Positions 7,859-17,422 of a DNA stretch of 64,000 nucleotides are shown here, piece by piece. The translations under genes and the position numbers were made by a program. A model generated the notes under the pieces. The model was not told the DNA's origin. It worked only from the letters and a program-made list of their open reading frames with translations, and ran no database searches. The first letter of the stretch is position 1, and each line of letters starts with the position of its first letter. Origin of the DNA: SIG78 sp036677805 (GTDB taxonomy: Bacteria > Verrucomicrobiota > Lentisphaeria > Victivallales > Victivallaceae); the NCBI GenBank assembly GCA_036677805.1, contig JAVBVS010000017.1:1-64000 (forward strand). The letters are read 5' to 3'.

Positions 7859-9033
7859 TCAGTAAGGTTTCCCATTGTTTGGGATACCTTCGATGCCTTG
7901 CAGCGCCTCCCGGATCAATGGCGGATGCTTTAACGTACCATGCGGCCTGAGGTAGTTGTAATAGGCGACAAACAATGCGATTAAGCTCGTTGCTCCGGTC
8001 AGGCTTTTCAATCCGGCTCGCGGCCGGGCGTGGAACTTGCACGTGCGATTGAGCCGCTCGACCAACTGTTCGTAAGGCCGGAATTCTTTGCCGACCTCAT
8101 TGAGGTTTTCAAGGCCGACGACCGTTTTCCCGGTCAAGACCGGTTCTTTCAGGCCCTGATTGTAAGCCAGCATGGCCGAATCGTACGACGGCAAGCTGTC
8201 CCGGACCAGGACAAATTGTTTGCCCTGATTGGTTTCCGGTTTGCCGTAAGCGTTGTACAGCGTCGCGATTGCCGGAACCGTGCCGCGCGTATCGGAAAGG
8301 TTGTATCCGCAAATCGCCCGGTTTGCCGTGTCGATCACGAACCAGGTGTAATGCCCTCTTTGGTCAGATAATGCTGACACTTGTAATTGAAACATTTGTA
8401 GATGGTTTCGTGTGAATTTTGCTTCCAGACGGAGAACGCCGAGCCGCAATGCGGACAAAAGTATTTCGCATCGGTTTTGCTCCGAATGCGTTCGGTGGTT
8501 CCGAGGTGGTCGCAGATTTTGCAACGGACCTGGTTGCCCTTTTTGCCGTCGTTGAGATAAAGAAAGTCGGCGGAGGCGTTGCAGTGTTCGCAAAGGCAAC
8601 GAGCCGGCACTTCAAACCCGCCGCGTCGCCGGATCGCCTTCACCGGCTTACTGGAACGTCTTTCAAGTTCGACTTTGAGTTCGTGCCAGTCGGCTTGAGG
8701 AGAAATCGGAGGCCGGGGCGGAGGCGCAGGAAGCGGAGGAGTGACATCGACACGAAACTTGCGATAGTTTTCCGTCTCGGGTTCCGTTTTGAACTCGAAT
8801 CCGGTTTTCGAACCGGAAAGAATTTCGAGAAACAGCGGGACGATGGATGCGAATTCACCGAACGTAAGTTGGCGGCAAAGCCACTTGGCCAGTTTTTGCA
8901 GTGAGTTTTTCAGAACAACGCCTTTCTCTGTTGCACGTTTTGGGCAAAATAACATGCCATAAGAAGGCTTCTTCTGATCTTTTGAAATCCCCAAAACAGA
9001 GGAAATTGCGAAAATAGTTGTTCCATCATTCAT
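7859..9033 (-). pseudogene. DDE-type (rve-fold) transposase with zinc-ribbon N-terminus, frameshifted
   Basis: Read from the ATG at 9031-9033, the first frame carries two CxxC zinc ribbons (LCEHCNASADF...VRCKICDH and FCPHCGSAF...YKCFNYKCQHYL) and then stops at 8335. The neighbouring frame takes up the catalytic core: FVIDTANRAICGYNL (first Asp), VLVRDSLPSYDSA (second Asp), QLVERLNRTCKF (Glu) and the family ending YYNYLRPHGTLK. A frameshift near 8340-8370 therefore separates finger and core, leaving a dead element unless it is bypassed. Its 5' end lies 87 bp from the old end of the CRISPR array. The family resembles IS6/IS240-like integrase-fold transposases; exact family not determined. Confidence 0.75.
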
Positions 9034-9075
9034 ATACAACACTTTAAAGCTATCATAGGAACAAAAGTTTTGACA

Positions 9076-9091
9076 GAAACGTGGGGAATAC
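9076..9091 (-). repeat. Truncated CRISPR repeat remnant at the trailer end
   Basis: GAAAC (9076-9080) is joined directly to GTGGGGAATAC (9081-9091). These are the two ends of the array repeat with the 12-bp middle missing and one change (G to T). It lies 29 bp before the first recognisable repeat, close to spacer length. Confidence 0.4.
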
Positions 9092-9120
9092 AAGGAGACG
9101 GGGAAATGAAGAGCGCAAAC

Positions 9121-11771
9121 AGTGGCCCCCCGCGGGCGTGGGGAAGACGCGGGGACGACTCGAAACCCGTCGAATTAAATGAGTGGCCCCCCGCGGGCGT
9201 GGGGAAGACCGCTTTTCGCCGTTCCTCAGGAACTTGCAACGAGAAACACCCCCACGGGCGTGGGGAAGACTGATAAATTTGAACTGCACATCGGCATAGG
9301 CGAGAAACACCCCCACGGGCGTGGGGAAGACCCGTCTCGGCTGTGACCAAAGGTGGGGTACTCGGAAACACCCCCACGGGCGTGGGGAAGACCATCGCAT
9401 AAGCGCGATGATAGAGCGAAGAATGGAAACACCCCCACGGGCGTGGGGAAGACTGATCTTTCGGATGCGACTGCCGCTACTATCAAGAAACACCCCCACG
9501 GGCGTGGGGAAGACGCCATTTACGCCCATCCTGTCAGCAGTCAAAGGGAAACACCCCCACGGGCGTGGGGAAGACACGGTGTTGCGCCATTGCAGCCACC
9601 CGGTGCCGGAAACACCCCCACGGGCGTGGGGAAGACTCCATCAACCAAACCACAACCGCTTTTACAGCAGAAACACCCCCACGGGCGTGGGGAAGACTAA
9701 CAAGCTCGACGCCGCGCCGGGCCAGCGCAGGAAACACCCCCACGGGCGTGGGGAAGACGCCATTTACGCCCATCCTGTCAGCAGTCAAAGGGAAACACCC
9801 CCACGGGCGTGGGGAAGACTGTCTTGCATGGCAATCCTCCTACCGTGCGCTAGAAACACCCCCACGGGCGTGGGGAAGACTTTAACACCATCAGGAAAAC
9901 TTTATGCTGGGTGGAAACACCCCCACGGGCGTGGGGAAGACACCTCGGCCCAATACCCCCTACCCCGATCATAAGAAACACCCCCACGGGCGTGGGGAAG
10001 ACTCAATGAGCTTGAAATAAACGTCGCCGGTGTTGGAAACACCCCCACGGGCGTGGGGAAGACTTTCATCTCGGTGTCAAGTGCGTCCTCATTCCGGAAA
10101 CACCCCCACGGGCGTGGGGAAGACCCAAATATTGGCCGATTGTCCCGGATGAATTTAGAAACACCCCCACGGGCGTGGGGAAGACCCTGCGCTTCTGCAT
10201 TGTGCCAATAACGCGCTAGAAACACCCCCACGGGCGTGGGGAAGACGGGTTAAAACGCTCGGAATCGACGAACAGCGGAGAAACACCCCCACGGGCGTGG
10301 GGAAGACCCCTATCTGCGACTGACCCGATGCCGCCGGATGGAAACACCCCCACGGGCGTGGGGAAGACCGGCGCTGATGGCGCTGCTGGCGGGGTGTGGA
10401 GGAAACACCCCCACGGGCGTGGGGAAGACGTCAGCCGGTGGTACTCCTTCGACCAGTGGTGGGAAACACCCCCACGGGCGTGGGGAAGACGACCAGTCGC
10501 GGGTGATGTAGGATATGGCGGTAGAAACACCCCCACGGGCGTGGGGAAGACGTATCCAATTTGCACCCGATCGAGCCGCCTGTGGAAACACCCCCACGGG
10601 CGTGGGGAAGACGACATAATCGGTGGCATCGTCAGGATTCACCTGGAAACACCCCCACGGGCGTGGGGAAGACACCGGCAAGTTTCGTTCGCAAGATCCG
10701 CAATCGGAAACACCCCCACGGGCGTGGGGAAGACATTTCGGCAATGCGTTTTCCATGGCGGATATCAGAAACACCCCCACGGGCGTGGGGAAGACTCCCG
10801 AACCAGTCGAACACCTGACCCCAATCCGGAAACACCCCCACGGGCGTGGGGAAGACGTTTTGGAAAGGAGGTTATGCAAAACGATAATAGAAACACCCCC
10901 ACGGGCGTGGGGAAGACGGAACACAGTGTCCACGCGTCAATCAGGAAATAGAAACACCCCCACGGGCGTGGGGAAGACACCGCTTTACTCACCTGAAGCG
11001 AAATATCCGCGGAAACACCCCCACGGGCGTGGGGAAGACAAATTGTGTTCAGTCAATCGACGATTCATAATAGAAACACCCCCACGGGCGTGGGGAAGAC
11101 CTACTACTCGGTAGTGTCCGATCCCGACACCAAGAAACACCCCCACGGGCGTGGGGAAGACGCCCTCTTGCCGATAATCGCATCTGTGTACGCAGAAACA
11201 CCCCCACGGGCGTGGGGAAGACACCCGCTTCAGGAGCTTCATACTTTCGGCCATAGAAACACCCCCACGGGCGTGGGGAAGACATGGATGATGGCCGACG
11301 CTGATTTTCAGAAATAGAAACACCCCCACGGGCGTGGGGAAGACTCAGAACTGGAAGTCTGCGCAACAGGGTAGATAGAAACACCCCCACGGGCGTGGGG
11401 AAGACGGGTTTTTTTGCTCGCCGTTGAAGGCTTGCCAGGAAACACCCCCACGGGCGTGGGGAAGACCTACCATGGTTGCACCTGCTATAACCGGACATGG
11501 AAACACCCCCACGGGCGTGGGGAAGACTTACCACTCGTGCATCTGGCGGGTGGAAAAACGGAAACACCCCCACGGGCGTGGGGAAGACCATCCGGTGCCA
11601 ACTGTGACAACCAAGGATCGGGAAACACCCCCACGGGCGTGGGGAAGACCCCCGTCACCATCTCCTCGCGGGTATGAAAGCAGAAACACCCCCACGGGCG
11701 TGGGGAAGACCGGTGGCGATGGCCGGTTCGATAGTATTTGTGAGAAACACCCCCACGGGCGTGGGGAAGAC
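9121..11771 (-). CRISPR. Type I-E CRISPR array, 44 repeats and 43 spacers
   Basis: Repeats of 28 bp (GAAACACCCCCAC...GTGGGGAAGAC as written; the transcribed strand begins GTCTTCCCCACG) alternate with 33-bp spacers at an exact 61-bp period throughout, with no exceptions. The core forms a CCCCACG/CGTGGGG stem suited to Cas6e cleavage. The two repeats at 9121 and 9182 have a diverged 5' half (AGTGGCCCCCCGC), marking the old trailer end. The high-coordinate end is the leader end, beside cas2, so transcription is on the minus strand and the newest spacers lie near 11,740. One spacer occurs twice (9515-9547 and 9759-9791). The apparent long open reading frames across the array are artefacts. Confidence 0.98.
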
Positions 11772-11838
11772 ACCAACAATTTGTGGTTCTTGAATAAGAT
11801 AACCCTATATATTGTAGTTGTCAAACAACCGACAGAAT
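11772..11838 (-). promoter_or_regulatory. CRISPR leader with sigma70-like promoter
   Basis: This AT-rich 67-bp stretch lies between the cas2 stop and the first (youngest) repeat. On the minus strand TTGACA (11824-11819) and TATCTT (11801-11796) are exactly 17 bp apart, placing a start about 15-20 nt before the first repeat. A palindrome CAGAATT-T-AATTCTG (11833-11847) covers the cas2 stop just upstream of the -35 box. It would drive pre-crRNA and serve as the integration-side leader. Confidence 0.7.
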
Positions 11839-12126
11839 TTAATTCTGCAAAGTCTTTTCCACAATCAGTTGAAGCCCCGTAATGCTGGAAATGTCTTTCA
11901 GTGGCTCGCCTTTGGTATAAATCATGAAGAATGGCGGTTCCGAAATCGACTGAAAAATCATCAATCCGGAAGATGGCGGACAATACTTCAAAACCATTTC
12001 CACAACCCGTAGCGACAATGAGTCCTTCACCCCGGAAACAAAGACATTCGGCCGAGGCTCGACAAACCAGAGCTTGAGTTTGCCGCGAACCGCATCCGGC
12101 AAATCATTGGCCATTACCACAATCAT
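11839..12126 (-). CDS. cas2: CRISPR adaptation protein Cas2 (type I-E)
   Basis: 95 residues from the ATG at 12124-12126, which overlaps the cas1 stop by 4 bp. The start MIVVMANDLPDAVRGKLKLWF and the block NVFVSGVKDSL are typical of the I-E (CasBE2) branch of Cas2, distinct from the shorter Cas2 of other subtypes. Cas2 dimers bridge two Cas1 dimers during spacer integration. Last gene of the cas operon; the leader starts right after its stop. Confidence 0.93.
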   Translation of the reverse strand: MIVVMANDLPDAVRGKLKLWFVEPRPNVFVSGVKDSLSLRVVEMVLKYCPPSSGLMIFQSISEPPFFMIYTKGEPLKDISSITGLQLIVEKTLQN

Positions 12127-12974
12127 GATTTCAACCCCAGCAAGTCCATCATATCCTGAGGACATTTTTTCATCAGATCCATAGCGACCACCCGGTTGCG
12201 GAACTCTTCGATCGCAAGATACCGATTATACTCCCGTCCCATCTTTACGGTCAGCGAAAAGGCTAGATCGAATACCAGTTCCTCTTTATAAAGATCGGCA
12301 ATGTCATAGACGAATGGCAACGGCGACCCGGAATGAATGAACCCCACCCGCGGCGACAAGCCCAACAGATGAATCATCGACAGAACCAGCGCATACAACG
12401 CGGCATTGGCGGAGGTAATCAGTTGATTGGTCACATCGGAAAGTTCGAATTTTCCGGGCTGATAAGCGCGCCCGCCCCATGCCACGAAGTGTTTTTGCGC
12501 CAGTGCCGCATAACATTGCTGGACCCGCAAACCTTCCATCGCCATCATTTCTTTGAGGGACTTGCCATTCAAATCCGCCTGCGGAAAACGGCAGCAATAC
12601 ATTTTGCGCGCAATATCCAGGGATTTTTCCGGATTCCCGGCAAGCGCCAGTTGCTTTTTCAGATTGTAGGTCGTGGCGGTCGGGCTTTGTCCGACCGCAT
12701 AAAAATTCAATGAGTCCTCCCCCACCCAGCACACCGTGGTGTTGAGCGAGGCAAGGACTTTCACCGCCTCGTGCGTAACCGAAGTCCCCGGTCCCAGCAG
12801 AAGCATGCCAATGGTTGCTGCCGGCAGGCGAAACACCTCCCGATCCGCCGATATCCATTTGACGCTGGAATCGTCGATTTCCAGCCGACCGTGCTCCAGA
12901 TAAAGAAATGGATAACGGTCGCGGATTTTCGGCAGATCGGCCAGCGTCGCCTTAATCAGAATGCGATTGCCCAT
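12123..12974 (-). CDS. cas1: CRISPR integrase Cas1 (type I-E)
   Basis: 283 residues from the ATG at 12972-12974; the frame is open further up but only inside cas5e. The I-E-type metal site is present: Glu in MEGLRVQQCYAALA, His in VGFIHSGSPLPFVYD and the following Asp. The N-terminal beta domain includes LYLEHGRLEIDDSSV. Cas1 with Cas2 cuts and inserts new spacers at the leader. It overlaps cas5e by 23 bp and cas2 by 4 bp, indicating coupled translation. Confidence 0.96.
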   Translation of the reverse strand: MGNRILIKATLADLPKIRDRYPFLYLEHGRLEIDDSSVKWISADREVFRLPAATIGMLLLGPGTSVTHEAVKVLASLNTTVCWVGEDSLNFYAVGQSPTATTYNLKKQLALAGNPEKSLDIARKMYCCRFPQADLNGKSLKEMMAMEGLRVQQCYAALAQKHFVAWGGRAYQPGKFELSDVTNQLITSANAALYALVLSMIHLLGLSPRVGFIHSGSPLPFVYDIADLYKEELVFDLAFSLTVKMGREYNRYLAIEEFRNRVVAMDLMKKCPQDMMDLLGLKS

Positions 12975-13689
12975 CGCACGCCTCCCGTACCGGGGAAACC
13001 GGCCACGGCTCGCTCCGAACTGTACGATCGCGGTAAATCTTGTGCGGTCCGAACCGGATCGGAACATCGTAAAACGACTCTGCAAACGGCGTTCCCAGCG
13101 GCACCTCCACGATTTTTCGCACTGGAGCCGCGCATTTGTCTGCAGCGACCGCCAGCAGGCCATGAAACGCCTCCTCTTCGGTCGCAAATACCCCACGTCC
13201 CACCGCATCGGTCGGCGCACAGCATTTGCGCCCCAGATAAAGCGTATAAACCGGCTGCCGGAGCGCCGCGTCGAACTTTTCCGCCAGATCGTCGGGCAGT
13301 TCGAGCACGGCCCCGAACTTACGATCCTGAAGATAGTAGCGGTAGGTCAGTTTGGCGCCGCCACCGACGGCCTTTTTGCCCTCGGCGGTTTTCGGGATAA
13401 GCAACGTCTGCCATTTATCGCGATCATCGTAGCCGCTGCCGACCATATGGAAGTCGCACAATCGGGGTTCATCCACGGTTCCGGACTTGCGGAAGACAAT
13501 CACGGCAAGCCGACAATCACCCAGCCGCGCAAGCAGCGCCTCCTGCGGCCCGGAATCTCCGGAGGCCGCCAGCAACAGTCCGAAAATCCCCGACTTGGTC
13601 GGAAATTCAAGTGTGCTTCGCAGGTCGAACCTCGAATCGACACCCCAGGACTGAAGCGGAGCCTCCAGCCAGAGAGCCAAATATTTCAT
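12952..13689 (-). CDS. cas5: Cascade subunit Cas5e (CasD)
   Basis: 245 residues. The N-terminus MKYLALWLEAPLQSWG and the glycine-containing block EFPTKSGIFGLLLAASG are diagnostic of Cas5e, a RAMP-fold protein that caps the 5' handle of the crRNA in Cascade. It lies 15 bp after cas7 and runs 23 bp into cas1. Confidence 0.95.
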   Translation of the reverse strand: MKYLALWLEAPLQSWGVDSRFDLRSTLEFPTKSGIFGLLLAASGDSGPQEALLARLGDCRLAVIVFRKSGTVDEPRLCDFHMVGSGYDDRDKWQTLLIPKTAEGKKAVGGGAKLTYRYYLQDRKFGAVLELPDDLAEKFDAALRQPVYTLYLGRKCCAPTDAVGRGVFATEEEAFHGLLAVAADKCAAPVRKIVEVPLGTPFAESFYDVPIRFGPHKIYRDRTVRSEPWPVSPVREACDGQSHSD

Positions 13690-13704
13690 GATATGCCCCC
13701 TCCG

Positions 13705-14760
13705 TCAAATCTGCGCGACAGCCTGTTTCAATCCCGCGACCAGATCGTCGATGGAACAGTCCATGCCAAGTCCCAGCTCAAACCGCCGCCGCAAGCCGAA
13801 GAGCGACCCGTACATCTTTTCCAGATTCGCCAGCTGCGCATGGAGCTCCGCTTTGCTGGCCGCCAGCATATCCGGCTCCTCCCGACTGGTCCGGACCGCG
13901 GTATTGAACGGCAGCTGAATGCGCTGGCCCCTGCGTACAGTCACGACCGCGTATTCCCACGGACACGCCGCCGACATGGTGGTCTGGCGCGCTTCCGGCA
14001 CCGCAAGAAACAACGCCTGCGTGAAGGCCGCCAACGCTTCGTCGAGCGCCTCTGTCCGCAGATTTTCCGCCAGCTGTCCCAGATCCAGCGAAACATAACG
14101 GTAATAGGTCGCCGAGTTGAATTCCAGCGATCCCATGTGGGCCGAGCCCTGCGTGTCGCAATCGTCCACAGCGGTAAAAAAATCCACTTCCGAAACCACC
14201 CGATGGGTGGAAACTGCATGAGCGAATGCCGCCGCAGCTTCGATATTCAAATCGGCAGCGGAAGCAACCATTCGCCCGAACAATGCGATATCGAGCCCGT
14301 CATGGGCGGGATTGATTGCGCTTTTGCACACTTTCAACAACTCCTTGTCGTTGACAGCGACGGAAAAACCGCCGGTTTGAAAGAATTCCGCAATTTTGGC
14401 ACATTCGTTTTCGGAGATGAACAGCAGCGTATCACTGACGCCGTCCTCCACCTTTTTGGTAAATGCTCTGGCGGCAGTTTCGCCACAACCGACAGCCTGC
14501 TCAGGCCTCGCTCCCAGTCGTTCGCACTGTGCAGCCACGGCTTTCACCACGCACCGAGTACGGCAAGCGGTTTTGACTCCGAGCTCTTGCAGTTTCAGTC
14601 GTACCGCGCGCTTCCAGCACTGACTGCTGACCCGGGCGCGCTCCGTACCGCCGATCATCGCGGACTTGGGCGAGCCGACGTCATCGCGATTCAGGCAGGA
14701 AACCGGAAACGACTGGAGGATGTGGAACTCGACGACGGAACCGGAAAATTTGTTGGTCAT
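13705..14760 (-). CDS. cas7: Cascade backbone subunit Cas7 (CasC/Cse4)
   Basis: 351 residues. The N-terminal blocks EFHILQSFPVSCLNRDD, GSPKSAMIGGTERARVSSQ and CWKRAVR match the Cas7/CasC family, whose six copies polymerise along the crRNA spacer. It lies 47 bp downstream of cas6e and 15 bp upstream of cas5e. Confidence 0.96.
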   Translation of the reverse strand: MTNKFSGSVVEFHILQSFPVSCLNRDDVGSPKSAMIGGTERARVSSQCWKRAVRLKLQELGVKTACRTRCVVKAVAAQCERLGARPEQAVGCGETAARAFTKKVEDGVSDTLLFISENECAKIAEFFQTGGFSVAVNDKELLKVCKSAINPAHDGLDIALFGRMVASAADLNIEAAAAFAHAVSTHRVVSEVDFFTAVDDCDTQGSAHMGSLEFNSATYYRYVSLDLGQLAENLRTEALDEALAAFTQALFLAVPEARQTTMSAACPWEYAVVTVRRGQRIQLPFNTAVRTSREEPDMLAASKAELHAQLANLEKMYGSLFGLRRRFELGLGMDCSIDDLVAGLKQAVAQI

Positions 14761-14807
14761 TTGGCAAACTCCTTGATTGAGTGATTAATTCTCATGGAAC
14801 GATGAAT

Positions 14808-15407
14808 TCAGGCGACAGTACGAACCGGGCGCAATTGCAGCAATCCGAAACCAAAGGCTTTGCCGTGGCCGATGCCGTCGCAGCATGAACGCAGAAAGGC
14901 TTCCCGCCCGGAGACGGTCAAGGTACCGCGAAACAGCACCTTGTTGAAACGGCAGGCGTTACCGTCTTTTTCAAACGCCCGCGAGCTTTGCACAAAGGCC
15001 TCCAGCGTCTCCCGGTCGGCGGCAAAGCCCCACTTCGCCATGTGGTCGAGAAACCAGTTCAGTACATTCAGCTGGCCCGTCACCGCAATGCGCTTACCGC
15101 TTTCCGGGTCTTTCTTGACCGGATTCAGGATGATTTCGAAGCGAAAGGCGCTGCCGGCAAAAAAATGATCGGGCACGGCGATGGTCGTCATGGACAGCGC
15201 ATCCAGCCCTTCCGGCGGAATTTGCGACTGGATCAGAAGCAATCGCTTCCCCCGAACATTACCCCGGTCCGCATAGAGGATGCGCGGATTTTCCGCCTTC
15301 TTCTCCAGCGGAAACAGCGAATACACCAAGCGATGCAGGGCATAATCATCTTTCAATCCCTTGTGATAAGCGGTTGCGACATCAATCAGCAGTTTGGTCA
15401 GATACAT
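14808..15407 (-). CDS. cas6e: crRNA endonuclease Cas6e (CasE/Cse3)
   Basis: 199 residues from MYLTKLLID at 15407, which has AAAGGAAC upstream; the frame extends into cse2 without a better start. The C-terminal glycine-rich loop GIGHGKAFGFGLLQLRPV is the hallmark of Cas6e, and YHKGLKDDYALHRLVYSLFP contains the family's early histidine. It cuts the repeat hairpin to give crRNAs. In the classical E. coli order this gene sits after cas5e; here it lies between cse2 and cas7, overlapping cse2 by 26 bp. Confidence 0.93.
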   Translation of the reverse strand: MYLTKLLIDVATAYHKGLKDDYALHRLVYSLFPLEKKAENPRILYADRGNVRGKRLLLIQSQIPPEGLDALSMTTIAVPDHFFAGSAFRFEIILNPVKKDPESGKRIAVTGQLNVLNWFLDHMAKWGFAADRETLEAFVQSSRAFEKDGNACRFNKVLFRGTLTVSGREAFLRSCCDGIGHGKAFGFGLLQLRPVRTVA

Positions 15408-15936
15408 GGGAAGAAGTTCCTTTCTCAGCGTTTGCTTCAGAGACGGCGGAGCGGAAGAAGCTCTGCGTCCAGCGGATGCGAACTTTTTCACTCCAGAAAA
15501 GCATGTCGTTCAGAAGCTGGAGATACGAAAGCGGCGCTCCCTTGGATTGCAAGTAACGGACGATGCGCGAAAGAATCGCCGTCAGCTCCGATACCGTATC
15601 GCAGGCCAGTAGCCGCCGCAGCCGGGCGAGTTCGGTTTTCTCGCCATCCTCTCCGGAACCTGAACAGCAGCTGCGCAATGCTGCGCCGATATTCAGGACA
15701 CCGTCACCTTCAGGCATGGCACGGGCGATCGCGGCCCCAACCAACGCAAAGGCCAGACGTTCCTCCGATCGATCCAGACGGCAACTGGTCACCAGATATT
15801 CCCAGGCGTAACTCGCGGTCGCCGGACGGTCGGCCCGGCGCAACGCGGCACGGCAAGCGGAATCCGTTTTGACCCGAGCGATCGTTCCGGCCACAAAAGC
15901 GGCCGGAGAAGAGACGGAATCAAGTTCATTTTGCAT
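15382..15936 (-). CDS. cse2: Cascade small subunit Cse2 (CasB)
   Basis: 184 residues, all-helical and Arg/Ala-rich (CRAALRRADRPAT, AFALVGAAIAR, LARLRRLLACDT). The size, the composition and the position between cse1 and the other Cascade genes fit CasB, which dimerises on the Cas7 filament and holds the displaced DNA strand. It overlaps cse1 by 11 bp. Confidence 0.9.
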   Translation of the reverse strand: MQNELDSVSSPAAFVAGTIARVKTDSACRAALRRADRPATASYAWEYLVTSCRLDRSEERLAFALVGAAIARAMPEGDGVLNIGAALRSCCSGSGEDGEKTELARLRRLLACDTVSELTAILSRIVRYLQSKGAPLSYLQLLNDMLFWSEKVRIRWTQSFFRSAVSEANAEKGTSSHVSDQTAD

Positions 15937-17422
15937 CCTTCTTCTCCTTTTTATTCTTGCCGGAGGTGAATTTCGGCATGGCTTTGATCCAGGCGGTCAA
16001 CTGCCGCGCCGTCACATTCGGACAGGTTTCATGATAAATCTGCAACGCGGTTCTCTGCCATAACTTGTGCTCGTCGGCAATGGCCGCATTGCGGTCGCCA
16101 TGTTCGGCAAAAGCGAGGTCGAGAATGATCTGGCTCCGTTGTTCCAGAAGTTCCCAGAATTTCTGTACCGCACCCGGCGCAATATCGGCGCCGAGATTGG
16201 ACTGCAACTCCTTGAAGTAACCATTGATCGCGCCATAAAGCGCCCTGGCGTAAACATCCAGCGTTTCGACCATCTCGCGAAAAGTCAGGAACCGGGTTCC
16301 GGCACTGCCGGGAATTGAAATATGAAATTCCGATTCGACATAGTCGTCGGTTCCGGAGAGATATTGTTCGCCGGCATGGGGAGTTACCCGCATGCCGCCG
16401 GTCCAGAAAGTCATGGTTTCCGCATCGGAACAGGCCAGTTTGGCCAGACCGCAGGAAAGCAGCCTTGGCATTTTCCGGCCCTGCTGCACGTCGAGAAAAC
16501 CCAGCAGCGCGACCAATTCCCGCCACGGCTTTTTTTCGGTGCTGCACCACAACGCTCGGACCTCCTTGTCATCCATCCGGAACGTCAGCGCGGGGTCCAT
16601 CAGCCCGCTTTTGTGATTCGGATAGGCAATGCCGTCAGTCATCACGATGCCGCCATCCTTCAATAACAGAAATTTATCCAGTGGAAACAATTGTCCCTGA
16701 TAGGTGACAAGCATTTCCCGGGCGCGGGAATCGTCTTCGTGCCGCAGCATTTGTTCCCAGAATGGGCGGCCGACGCCGCCGGAAAATACCTTGAGCTCGG
16801 CGATTTCGTAGGCACACAGCATATTGTAATGAATCGTCTGAAGCAGGTTTTCCCCCACCATATAACTGTGAAGATACCCACACTGTCCAAGAAGAGTTCC
16901 CGGATTTCCAGCATATTTTCGTTTTTCAGGGTGTTTTATCACGCCACCGCGTGCACTTCGAAAGCAACTTTGACGTAGAAGCATTCTGGCTTTAAATGCA
17001 TCGTTGTATTGATTTTCCGGCAACGGTACATTCCATGAGGTCAATACGAGATTGTTGCCACTGGAAATCTCGACTGAAGTAGCGAAGTTGGGCTTACTTT
17101 CACCTTTCGACAGCGCCGGAAACTGGAGGAACGGGTTGTCGCCGTAGAGAAAAAACCGGTCGTGCCATTGCTTCAGATAGGCCAATGCCGCCGCCGACAG
17201 CCGTTCCGGCGTCAGTGCCAGCCAGGCCTCCCGGTCGGGCAGTTCGACCGCCGCATGGGCGATGGCCAGCAGCAGCCTCAGCATTACGATTTTCTCCACC
17301 GGATTGCCTCCCAGACGCCGCAAATCCTGACGGGAAAAAATATCCCGCAGGCTCTGGAGTCCGGGTTCGCCCATGACGGGAATCCAGCCGTCATCGATCA
17401 GATTGAATGTCGTATTCGTCAT
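15926..17422 (-). CDS. cse1: Cascade large subunit Cse1 (CasA, Cas8e)
   Basis: 498 residues, the usual size. The start FNLIDDGWIPVMGEPGLQSLRDIF and the later block FFLYGDNPFLQFP are typical of CasA, which reads the PAM and recruits Cas3. It overlaps cas3 by 4 bp and cse2 by 11 bp. Confidence 0.95.
   Translation of the reverse strand: MTNTTFNLIDDGWIPVMGEPGLQSLRDIFSRQDLRRLGGNPVEKIVMLRLLLAIAHAAVELPDREAWLALTPERLSAAALAYLKQWHDRFFLYGDNPFLQFPALSKGESKPNFATSVEISSGNNLVLTSWNVPLPENQYNDAFKARMLLRQSCFRSARGGVIKHPEKRKYAGNPGTLLGQCGYLHSYMVGENLLQTIHYNMLCAYEIAELKVFSGGVGRPFWEQMLRHEDDSRAREMLVTYQGQLFPLDKFLLLKDGGIVMTDGIAYPNHKSGLMDPALTFRMDDKEVRALWCSTEKKPWRELVALLGFLDVQQGRKMPRLLSCGLAKLACSDAETMTFWTGGMRVTPHAGEQYLSGTDDYVESEFHISIPGSAGTRFLTFREMVETLDVYARALYGAINGYFKELQSNLGADIAPGAVQKFWELLEQRSQIILDLAFAEHGDRNAAIADEHKLWQRTALQIYHETCPNVTARQLTAWIKAMPKFTSGKNKKEKKDAK

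Noticed and set aside
9053..11882. Many open frames across the array, some reading TPTGVGKT as if a P-loop
   Set aside because: They arise from the 28-bp repeat being translated in several frames; the exact 61-bp period proves a CRISPR array.
12961..14784. 607-residue plus-strand frame opposite cas5/cas7
   Set aside because: Antisense shadow of cas5e and cas7, both with clear family motifs.
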